A stretch of DNA of 7,314 bases from Gp6-AA40 sp050742535 (GTDB lineage Bacteria; Acidobacteriota; Vicinamibacteria; Vicinamibacterales; UBA2999): the NCBI GenBank assembly GCA_050742535.1, contig JBOGIQ010000312.1, positions 1 through 7,314 of the forward strand. Direction: 5' to 3'. Every line of letters begins with the position of its first letter. Within the stretch, counting starts at the first letter, position 1. The notes beneath the pieces are model-generated. The model searched no databases. It had not been told where the DNA came from and saw only the letters and a program-made list of their open reading frames with translations. A program made the position numbers and the translations under genes. Positions 1 through 6,019 of the stretch are shown piece by piece.

Positions 1-2
1 CG

Positions 3-791
3 GGCGCAGAGCTCCTGCGGCCGCTCGATCACGTTCGCTGCCTGACGTGGTCCGATCGCGAGCAGGCCCTGGATCGTGAGTACGACCTGCTCATCAACCT
101 GGAAGACGACGCGCCCGTCGCCCGATTCACGGCGGAGGTCAGCAGCGGCCGCGTGTTTGGTGCGCTCCTCGACGGCGACACAGTCACCTACTCCGACGAT
201 GCGCACGCGTGGTTCGATCTGAGCCTGATCAGCGTTCATGGCCGGCATCGCGCCGACGAGCTGAAGCTGTTGAATCGACGCTCCTACCAGGAGCTGGTCT
301 TCGAAGGTCTGGGCTTTCCGTTTCGCGGAGAACCGTATGTGCTGCCCCGGCCCGCCTCGACGCCCCTTCGCGGCGACGTCGCCGTCGCGCCGGTGGCCGG
401 TCCGGTCTGGCCGATGAAAGGGTGGGCGTACTACGACCAGCTGACGGCGGCGCTCGAACATGCCGGTCTCGTGGTCAACGTCCTGCCACGGCGGGCCACG
501 CTGCTCGAACACCTCGGCGACGTCGCGAACCATCGCTGCCTCGTCAGCGGCGACAGCTTGCCGATGCACCTTGCGCTCGGAACGGGCACGCCCTGCGTCA
601 CGCTCTTCAACTGCACGAGCCCCTGGGAGATCCACGACTACGGCGTGCAGACCAAGATCGTCTCCCCGCTGCTGGAACGGTTCTTCTACAAGCGGGGATT
701 CGACGAAGCGGCAACGACCGCCATCCGGCTCGACGACGTCTGCGACGCGGTGATGAAGCGGCTCGAGGCGTCCGCGCCCGCCGTCAAATGA
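3..791 (+). CDS. Glycosyltransferase family 9 (heptosyltransferase-like), C-terminal part
   Basis: The reading frame is open from the left edge (first full codon at base 3) to TGA 789-791 and gives 262 residues. Family 9 enzymes are usually about 340-360 residues, so roughly 80-100 N-terminal residues lie outside the window. Seen: the C-terminal sugar-nucleotide-binding half, with the hallmark block at about 540-645 (VSGDSLPMHLALGTGTPCV, then a LFN-T-PWE stretch). It matches the family pattern of an Asp, a nearby His-Leu-Ala, an invariant GTP-V segment and an F-x-x-T-x-P loop. Known: these enzymes transfer heptose from an ADP-heptose donor to lipid A-core or related glycans on the cytoplasmic face of the inner membrane. 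The adjacent hldE, which makes the donor, supports a heptose donor. The acceptor cannot be inferred, and another sugar donor or a glycan other than LPS core is possible. The GTG at 153 is internal, not the start, because coding continues upstream of it. Confidence 0.85.
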   Translation, partial: GAELLRPLDHVRCLTWSDREQALDREYDLLINLEDDAPVARFTAEVSSGRVFGALLDGDTVTYSDDAHAWFDLSLISVHGRHRADELKLLNRRSYQELVFEGLGFPFRGEPYVLPRPASTPLRGDVAVAPVAGPVWPMKGWAYYDQLTAALEHAGLVVNVLPRRATLLEHLGDVANHRCLVSGDSLPMHLALGTGTPCVTLFNCTSPWEIHDYGVQTKIVSPLLERFFYKRGFDEAATTAIRLDDVCDAVMKRLEASAPAVK

Positions 792-814
792 CCGACCCAT
801 CCTGCCCGTCATGA
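788..814 (+). other. 8-codon mini-ORF bridging two genes
   Basis: ATG 788-790 overlaps the glycosyltransferase stop as ATGA. Eight codons follow (MTDPSCPS), and the TGA at 812-814 overlaps the hldE start ATG at 811, again as ATGA. There is no Shine-Dalgarno sequence ahead of either ATG. The arrangement could let ribosomes that finish the upstream gene restart, cross the 19-base gap and restart again on hldE. It may also be chance, or the scar of a shortened intergenic region. No function is claimed for the peptide. Confidence 0.3.
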
Positions 815-2274
815 GTCCAACGGAATCCGATCGGCTGCTGCCGCTCGTCTCGAACTTCGGCCACCGGCGCGTCCTCGTGCTCGGCGACGCGATCCTCGAC
901 GAGTACCTCTCCGGCGATTGCAGCCGGATCTCCCCTGAGGCCCCGGTGCCGGTGGTCCGTGTCCATAGTGCGCGTCAGGTGCTGGGCGGGGCCGCGAATA
1001 CCGCGGCGAACGTCGCCGCCCTCGGCGGCAAGACGACGCTCGTCGCGCTCCTCGGCCAGGATCAGGCGGGCGCCACGCTGGCGGCGTGTGCGCGCGATAC
1101 CGGTGTGGATCTGCGGCCCGTCGATAGTGGTCTGCCCACGCTCCGCAAGACGCGCGTCGTCGGGCAGCACCAGCAGATCGTGCGGCTCGATTACGAAGAC
1201 CCCCAGCCCATCGGTGCGTCCACTGAAGCTGCCGTGCTCGCGGCATTTGACGCGCTCATCGATGCGGCCGACATCGTGGTGTTGTCGGATTACGCGAAGG
1301 GATTCTTCTCGCAGCGGCTCGCCGAGCAGGTGATCGATCGCGCGCACAAGGCACGCCGGCAGGTGGTCGTCGATCCGCGGCCCCAGCATCGCGACCATTA
1401 CCGCGGGTGCGACTACATCACGCCGAACTGGCGCGAATCGCGCGGCCTGCTCGGGCTGCCGGACGCAGAGGTCTCGGCGGAGGGCGCCCGCGTCGTCGCC
1501 CGCCAGCTGGCGGCGGCACTCGGCTCGAACGTCGTGCTCACGCTGGGCGCAGGCGGCATCTCGTTCTGCAGCCGGACCGGCGACGAGCAGTTCGCGATAC
1601 CGACGCTGGCGCGCGAGGTCTTCGACGTCAGCGGTGCGGGCGATACGGTCGTGGCGACGCTGGCGCTGAGCCTGGCCTCAGGCGCCGATCATGCCTCCGC
1701 CGTCGCACTCGCGAACAAGGCTGCCAGCGTGGTCGTCGGCAAGTTCGGCACGGCGACGCTGACCGCCGACGAGCTGCTCGGCGACCATGAGGCGCGGCGC
1801 CTCCTCCCCCGCCAGTCGCTGCGCGCGCTCGCCGCGACGCTTCGCGCCAAGGGCAGGCGTCTCGTCACGATCAACGGCTCGTTCGACGTGCTTCACGGTG
1901 GCCACCTCTACATCCTCAACGAGGCGCGGCAGCAGGGCGACGTGCTGATTGTCGGGTTGAACAGCGACGCATCCGTACGGTCGTACAAAGGTCCATCGCG
2001 GCCGATCGTGCCGGAACGCCAGCGGGCGGAGATGCTGCTGGCCCTCCGGATGGTGGACTACGTGCACATCTTCGACGAGGCCGACCCGATCGCCTTTCTG
2101 GCTGAACTACATCCCGATGTGCACGTCAATGGCGCGGAGTACGGGGAACAGTGCGTCGAGCGCGATGTGGTCGTGCACAACGGAGGGAAGCTGCATCTGG
2201 TGAAAAGGATTCCCGATCTCTCGACCAGCGCCATTGTCAGACAGCTCGATGAAGCAGGCGTGCGCGATGTCTGA
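811..2274 (+). CDS. hldE: Bifunctional heptose-7-phosphate kinase / heptose-1-phosphate adenylyltransferase
   Basis: The 487-residue protein is close to the usual HldE length (E. coli about 477). Residues about 1-325 are a PfkB/ribokinase-type kinase. They hold the N-terminal signature GDAILDEYLSGDCSRISPEA, a glycine-rich GGAANTAANVAALGG near 59-73, and the ATP/anion-hole motif DVSGAGDT at 272-279 with catalytic base Asp278. Residues about 345-480 are a nucleotidyltransferase with NGSFDVLHGGH, its HxGH element at 362-365, and a downstream LNSDASVR. Known reactions: phosphorylation of D-glycero-D-manno-heptose 7-phosphate at C1, then, after GmhB removes the 7-phosphate, adenylylation to ADP-heptose in the cytosol. 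The preceding glycosyltransferase is a likely user of the product. ATG 811 is chosen because it gives the normal N-terminus, although no ribosome site is visible; coupling to upstream translation is likely. The C-terminal segment (HVNGAEYG near 440, rather than the KGGDY type) is unlike the enterobacterial enzyme. Confidence 0.93.
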   Translation: MSPTESDRLLPLVSNFGHRRVLVLGDAILDEYLSGDCSRISPEAPVPVVRVHSARQVLGGAANTAANVAALGGKTTLVALLGQDQAGATLAACARDTGVDLRPVDSGLPTLRKTRVVGQHQQIVRLDYEDPQPIGASTEAAVLAAFDALIDAADIVVLSDYAKGFFSQRLAEQVIDRAHKARRQVVVDPRPQHRDHYRGCDYITPNWRESRGLLGLPDAEVSAEGARVVARQLAAALGSNVVLTLGAGGISFCSRTGDEQFAIPTLAREVFDVSGAGDTVVATLALSLASGADHASAVALANKAASVVVGKFGTATLTADELLGDHEARRLLPRQSLRALAATLRAKGRRLVTINGSFDVLHGGHLYILNEARQQGDVLIVGLNSDASVRSYKGPSRPIVPERQRAEMLLALRMVDYVHIFDEADPIAFLAELHPDVHVNGAEYGEQCVERDVVVHNGGKLHLVKRIPDLSTSAIVRQLDEAGVRDV

Positions 2275-2277
2275 CCG

Positions 2278-2970
2278 TCATGCCGCCGTCTCGAGGCGGA
2301 ACGGCAGCACATACAGCCGGTAGTAATGCAGTTTGATCCATTGTTCGACCACGTTCTGGATGCCATGAAGACTCGTCGTCCACGACGTGACGCCGGCCAC
2401 CCCCTGCACCGGTTCGCAGGTCACGGTAATGCCGGCCCGGCCGAGCGTGGCAGCGTAAATCAGGGCGGAACGCCGGCTGCGGAAATTCGGCGCGACGACG
2501 ATGACGGACTGGATCTGTTCCTGCTGCAGAAACCGCAGGATGTCGCGTGCCGCGTTCAGCGAAATCGGTTCCACTTCATGGAAGGGCACGATGTCGACGC
2601 CGTCGAGGTGCGCGACGTTTGCCATGACGTGTGCGGTGCCGAGGCCGACGAGATTCGGTTCGGACGGGGCGGCCGCACGGACCGGGACGAGAACCCGCGG
2701 CGCGAGTCCCTGTTGCTTCAGCGCCGTCGCGCGCTCGAACAGCAGGTAATCGGGGTCGAAGTTTTCGATGAGAATGGCATCACTGGGTGCAGCGTTCGCC
2801 TCACAGACCAGACTGCTCGCCACTGCGACGGTCCACCATCCGCTCGTCAGCCAGGCGGCCAGGACGATCGCTGCGGCCAGCCCGAGACGAAATCGCCACG
2901 TCGTCCGAAGATGCTCGCTGCGATACACGACATGACGGCTCAAGTGCCGCAGGTGGGAGAAATCCCGCAT
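2278..2970 (-). CDS. Membrane-anchored DUF218 / YdcF-SanA-ElyC-like protein
   Basis: The 230-residue protein has a basic cytoplasmic N-terminus (1-27), one hydrophobic segment (about 28-52) and then an extracytoplasmic domain. Seen: a DAILIENFDPDYLLFERA block near 64-81, EPISLNAARDILRFL at 134-148, and VIVVAPNFRSRRSALIYA at 156-173. In order and spacing these match the DUF218 elements: the first strand with an Arg-containing helix, the S-x-N-x-x-x-N-type helix, and the 'V-T-s-x-x-H-x-x-R-A' strand-turn. The usual SGG loop is replaced by VPVRAA (near 95-100), and the conserved His of the last motif is absent. Such proteins act at the envelope; SanA, ElyC and YdcF are tied to barrier function or peptidoglycan/glycan precursors, but the biochemistry is poorly defined. 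It diverges from the exosortase, which suggests a linked envelope role. Its stop is 3 bases from hldE's stop. An in-frame TAG at 2986-2988 fixes the start at ATG 2968-2970; the ribosome site is weak. Confidence 0.6.
   Translation of the reverse strand: MRDFSHLRHLSRHVVYRSEHLRTTWRFRLGLAAAIVLAAWLTSGWWTVAVASSLVCEANAAPSDAILIENFDPDYLLFERATALKQQGLAPRVLVPVRAAAPSEPNLVGLGTAHVMANVAHLDGVDIVPFHEVEPISLNAARDILRFLQQEQIQSVIVVAPNFRSRRSALIYAATLGRAGITVTCEPVQGVAGVTSWTTSLHGIQNVVEQWIKLHYYRLYVLPFRLETAA
2281..2306. terminator. Possible stem-loop at the convergent gene ends
   Basis: TGCCG (2281-2285) can pair with CGGCA (2302-2306). CCGTC (2286-2290) pairs with GGCGG (2295-2299, one G-T wobble) around a TCGA loop, leaving a two-A bulge. 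It starts 7 bases after the hldE stop, inside the last codons of the opposite gene. There is no T-run on either side, so it is not a standard intrinsic terminator. It may slow the polymerase or protect the hldE 3' end. Confidence 0.25.
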
Positions 2971-3032
2971 CGGCCACCACTGATGCTACAGCAGCTCGCG
3001 CGGCGGGCGGCGGATTCGATGCGAGGCTGATC
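2971..3032. promoter_or_regulatory. Divergent intergenic region
   Basis: These 62 bases separate the divergent DUF218-like gene and the exosortase operon, so at least one promoter probably lies here or just inside the flanking codons. I see no convincing -35/-10 pair and no sigma-54-type TGGCAC-N5-TTGC element on either strand. The only A/T-leaning patch is TGATGCTACA at 2981-2990. The call rests on gene layout, not on a recognised motif. Confidence 0.35.
3023..3026 (+). promoter_or_regulatory. Ribosome binding site (GAGG) that sets the exosortase start
   Basis: GAGG lies six bases before GTG 3033, which is ideal spacing. The exosortase frame is open from far upstream (first ATG-type start at 2787), but that extension runs antisense to the DUF218-like gene and encodes an Arg/Ser/Ala-rich, non-exosortase sequence. 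The ribosome site and gene layout both favour 3033. Confidence 0.65.
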
Positions 3033-3941
3033 GTGGCTGGTTCGATCATCAGCGCAGGCACGAACGCATGGGCGGCATGGCGGTCCCTCCCGCACCCGGA
3101 ACGGGTTCGCATCAGCGGATGGGCAGTGTGGATTGCCACTGCGACGCTGGTGTTCGTGCGGCCGTTGACGGCGCTGCTCTCGCTCGCGCGTGAAAACGAG
3201 CTGCACTCGCACATTCCTCTCATTCCGCTGGTGACCGCGTACCTGCTGTTCATCCAGCGCGGCACGCTGCCGGCGCCCGGCCGCAGTTCGATTCTCGGGA
3301 CGCTCGCGATGAGCAGCGTCGCCATTGCCGCCGGCAGCTGGGGAATCGCCTCGCCGGAGCTCAGCGCCACAGACAGGATCGCGGTGATGACCTTCGCGTA
3401 CGCCGCGTTGGTCGCCGGGGGCGGCTTTCTTTTCCTCGGCGCGAAGTGGATGTCCGCCGCCGCCTTTCCGATCGCGCTGCTGATCTTCATCGTGCCACTG
3501 CCCGACGCCGCCGTTGAGTGGCTCGAGCGCGCGTCGGTGCAGGCATCGGCGGACGTCGCCGCCTGGATGTTCCGGGCGACCGGCACGCCCCTGCTTCGCG
3601 AAGGGACGATCTTCGCGCTGCCAACGATTGTGGTGGAGGTGGCGCGCGAGTGCAGCGGCATCCGATCGAGCTGGGTGCTGTTCATCACCAGCCTGGTTGC
3701 ATCGCACATGTTCCTGAAGAGTCCATGGCGCCGGCTCGTGCTGGTGGCGTTCGTCATGCCGCTGGGAATCGTGCGCAATGGCTTTCGCATCCTCACGATC
3801 GGACTGCTGTGCGTGCACGTCGGACCGCACATGATCGACAGCTTCATTCACCACCGCGGCGGGCCGATCTTCTTCGTCCTGTCGCTCGGGCCGCTGTTCC
3901 TTCTGTTGACGTGGCTGCGGCGCCGCGATCGCGTAGCGTGA
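3033..3941 (+). CDS. Exosortase (EpsH/Xrt family), stand-alone form
   Basis: The 302-residue polytopic inner-membrane protein has about eight hydrophobic segments. Exosortases are thought to be transpeptidase-like cysteine enzymes that recognise a C-terminal PEP-CTERM-type tail (motif, membrane helix, basic end) and cleave it on the outer face of the membrane. Seen: the family element ELHSHIPLIPLVTAYLLF near 56-73, FIVPLPDAAVEW in the middle, then the active-site set: Cys207 in VAREC207SGIRSS, Arg252 in RNGFR252I, and His273/274 in HHRGG. All catalytic positions are intact. The protein ends after the last helix with a basic tail (RRRDR), so the EpsI-like domain fused to many proteobacterial XrtA proteins is absent. 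The substrate-motif subtype cannot be assigned. Its TGA overlaps the prsK GTG start as GTGA, so sorting enzyme and sensor are probably co-translated. No substrate protein is visible in the window. Confidence 0.9.
   Translation: MAGSIISAGTNAWAAWRSLPHPERVRISGWAVWIATATLVFVRPLTALLSLARENELHSHIPLIPLVTAYLLFIQRGTLPAPGRSSILGTLAMSSVAIAAGSWGIASPELSATDRIAVMTFAYAALVAGGGFLFLGAKWMSAAAFPIALLIFIVPLPDAAVEWLERASVQASADVAAWMFRATGTPLLREGTIFALPTIVVEVARECSGIRSSWVLFITSLVASHMFLKSPWRRLVLVAFVMPLGIVRNGFRILTIGLLCVHVGPHMIDSFIHHRGGPIFFVLSLGPLFLLLTWLRRRDRVA
3924..3933. repeat. Perfect 10-base palindrome at the exosortase/prsK junction
   Basis: CGCGATCGCG is self-complementary and ends four bases before the prsK GTG start (3938). 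It sits inside the codons for the basic exosortase tail. It contains GCGATCGC, seen once in this window. It could fold weakly in mRNA near the start codon or be a methylation (GATC) site. In GC-rich coding DNA chance is a good explanation. Confidence 0.3.
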
Positions 3942-6019
3942 ATCTGTTCTTCCTTCTGCCGTTCGCGGCCGGCTCGGCGAGCCTGCTCCTCGCCGCTGTG
4001 AGCCTCGTGCGCCGGCGGCCAACGGTCGCCGGATGGCTGTTTGCCGCTGGAATGACGGCGCTCGGCCTCGACAGCCTGTTCATGGGGTTCAGCCTGCGCG
4101 CCGCCCAGAGCGGCGATGTCGTCGCCTGGTTGACGCCGGCGTTTCTGGCCGAATCGTTCACTCCGGTCTTGTGGCTCGCGTTCGCGCTGACCTACTCGCG
4201 AAGCAATTACGCCGAGTTCCTGACCCGTTGGAAACCCATGCTGGCGGTGCTTGGCGTGTTCCCGCTGGCCGTCCTGACGGCTTTTTTCGTCCAGCGCAGT
4301 TCGGGAGCGCCGACCGACTTATGGTGGCTGCGGCCAGCACCGCAGACGATGGTGGTGAACCTCGTCCTCCTCGCGGCGCTGGTGCTCATCCTCGTCAATC
4401 TCGAACAGACGTTCCGGGCAACGGTGGGGACGATGCGCTGGCAAATCAAGCTCGTCGTCGTCGGCCTCGCCGTCGTATTCGGCGCCCGGCTGTACGTGCG
4501 CAGCCAGGCGATCCTCTTCTCCGCTCCGGACGTCGCGTTCTGGAGCCTCGAGTCGAGCGCCCTGCTCATCGGGTGCATGTTTCTCGCAGTCGCCTACGCC
4601 CGCACCGGACTGGCGGAAATCGACGTGTATCCGTCGCTGGCGGTTCTGCGCTCGTCCCTGACCGTCGTCGTCGTCGGCGCCTACCTGCTGATCGTCGGCG
4701 TTCTGGCGCAGGTGGTCGCGCGCTTCGGCGGTGCCGAGATCTTCCAGTTCCAGGCAGTCGTTGTCATTCTCGGCATGGCCGGCCTGGCAGTCCTGCTGCT
4801 GTCGGACCGCGCCCGTCAGCGCGTGCACGCCTTCGGCGTCCGTCATTTCAGCAAGGCGCAGCACGACTCGGTTCGAATCTGGACGCTGTTTGCGAAGCGG
4901 TTGAGCACGGTCGCGGATCAAACCGGGGTGTGCGCCGCCGCTGCCAAGCTGGTCTCCGAAACGTTCGACGTGCTGTCCGTCACCGTCTGGCTGGAAGACG
5001 ATGGGACGGGCGGTCTCGCCGTCGCGGCGTCCACGGCGCGAAGAACCGCCGGCGCGGATGAGTCGTCGCGCGATGTCCTGGCAGGGCTGCAGGACGTGCG
5101 TTCACCGCTGGACCTGGATCACGCACGGGAGCCGTGGGCCGAGGAGTTCCGGCGCGTGAACGCGACGACGTTTCCGGCGGGCGGCAACCGCATCTGCGTT
5201 CCGCTGCGCGCCGGCGAGCGTGTGGTCGGCGCCCTCGTACTGGCCGACCGCGTCAACGCCGCGCTATACACCATCGAGGATCTCGAACTGCTGCGATGCA
5301 TCGGCGATCACATCACGTCGATTCTCATGAATCTTCGGCTGGCGAACGAGGTCGCACGGTCGCGGGAGCTCGATGCCTTCCGTTTGATGTCCACGTTCTT
5401 CGTGCACGATCTGAAGAACGCTGCCGCCTCGCTCAATCTGACCCTCAAGAATCTCCCGGTGCACTTCGACGATCCGGCATTCCGCAAGGACGCCCTGCGG
5501 ACGATTGGCAACACCGCGCAGCGCATCGACGACATGATCGCGCGATTGAGCGCACTGCGGCAGGCGCCCGAGACGGCTCGCATCGACGCGGACCTCAATC
5601 AGCTCGTCGACGAGGCCCTCGACAAGGTCACTGATATGGCGGACATCACGGTGACGAAGGAGCTTCGACCGCTGCCGCGGATCGTCGCCGACCGTGATCA
5701 GATTCAGAGTGTAGTCACGAACCTGGTGCTCAACGCGCGAGACGCCGTCGGACGCGACGGCATGATTTACGTTCGCACGCACAGCCAGGGCCAGCGCGTG
5801 CTGTTGTCGGTGGTGGACAACGGATGCGGCATGAGCGACACCTTCGTGAAGCAGTCATTATTTCGCCCGTTCCAGACCACCAAGAAAAAGGGGCTTGGCA
5901 TCGGGCTGTTCCAGTGCCGCGCCATCGTCCAGGCGCATGGCGGCGGTATCCACGTCGAAAGCGAAGTCGGAAAGGGAACGACGTTTCTGGTCAGCTTTCC
6001 TGCCAAGGACGCGTCATGA
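3938..6019 (+). CDS. prsK: PEP-CTERM/exosortase-system sensor histidine kinase PrsK
   Basis: The 693-residue protein starts at GTG 3938, overlapping the exosortase stop; the frame is open further upstream but that part is out-of-frame exosortase sequence. About nine transmembrane helices fill residues 3-289 (roughly 3-24, 29-51, 63-85, 100-118, 137-156, 169-188, 199-221, 240-262, 270-289). A GAF-like domain follows at about 320-465, then a DHp helix pair with the phospho-acceptor His490 in FFVH490DLKN. The HATPase domain has the N-box (Asn599 in NLVLNARDA), the G1 box VDNGCGM with Asp627, and the G2 box GLGIGL at 652-657. The VHDLKN plus a following LKN helix is typical of PrsK. Known: PrsK works with PrsR and RpoN to switch on PEP-CTERM protein and exopolysaccharide or floc genes, for example in Zoogloea. 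The signal is unknown; the membrane half or the GAF domain could sense it. The linker HFSKAQHDSVRIW (303-315) departs from the usual YDYR-type sequence of proteobacterial PrsK. Confidence 0.9.
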   Translation: MNLFFLLPFAAGSASLLLAAVSLVRRRPTVAGWLFAAGMTALGLDSLFMGFSLRAAQSGDVVAWLTPAFLAESFTPVLWLAFALTYSRSNYAEFLTRWKPMLAVLGVFPLAVLTAFFVQRSSGAPTDLWWLRPAPQTMVVNLVLLAALVLILVNLEQTFRATVGTMRWQIKLVVVGLAVVFGARLYVRSQAILFSAPDVAFWSLESSALLIGCMFLAVAYARTGLAEIDVYPSLAVLRSSLTVVVVGAYLLIVGVLAQVVARFGGAEIFQFQAVVVILGMAGLAVLLLSDRARQRVHAFGVRHFSKAQHDSVRIWTLFAKRLSTVADQTGVCAAAAKLVSETFDVLSVTVWLEDDGTGGLAVAASTARRTAGADESSRDVLAGLQDVRSPLDLDHAREPWAEEFRRVNATTFPAGGNRICVPLRAGERVVGALVLADRVNAALYTIEDLELLRCIGDHITSILMNLRLANEVARSRELDAFRLMSTFFVHDLKNAAASLNLTLKNLPVHFDDPAFRKDALRTIGNTAQRIDDMIARLSALRQAPETARIDADLNQLVDEALDKVTDMADITVTKELRPLPRIVADRDQIQSVVTNLVLNARDAVGRDGMIYVRTHSQGQRVLLSVVDNGCGMSDTFVKQSLFRPFQTTKKKGLGIGLFQCRAIVQAHGGGIHVESEVGKGTTFLVSFPAKDAS
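6005..6009 (+). promoter_or_regulatory. Ribosome binding site for prsR
   Basis: AAGGA lies within the last prsK codons, six bases before the prsR ATG at 6016. With the ATGA stop/start overlap it should give efficient, coupled translation of the regulator at a level tied to the kinase. It is the best ribosome site in the operon. Confidence 0.7.

Noticed and set aside
2787..3032. Upstream extension of the exosortase frame
   Set aside because: It encodes low-complexity Arg/Ser/Ala sequence antisense to the DUF218-like gene, and a GAGG ribosome site precedes GTG 3033.
2971..3032. Sigma-54 (-24/-12) promoter for the exosortase operon
   Set aside because: I searched for TGGCAC with a correctly spaced TTGC on both strands and found none, so autoregulation by PrsR is not supported here.
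3518..3937. Upstream extension of the prsK frame inside the exosortase
   Set aside because: It is an out-of-frame reading of exosortase codons; the PrsK membrane domain begins exactly at GTG 3938.
2940..4022. 360-codon - strand frame opposite the exosortase
   Set aside because: Composition is Arg/Gln/Gly-rich with no hydrophobic segments or motifs; the + strand encodes an exosortase with complete catalytic residues.
4440..4690. Clusters of CGTCGT triplets as a tandem repeat
   Set aside because: They encode valine-rich membrane helices of PrsK in a GC-rich genome; there is no regular repeat unit.
4033..5061. 342-codon + strand frame inside prsK
   Set aside because: Arg/Gly/Pro-rich shadow frame with no domains, fully within the prsK coding region.
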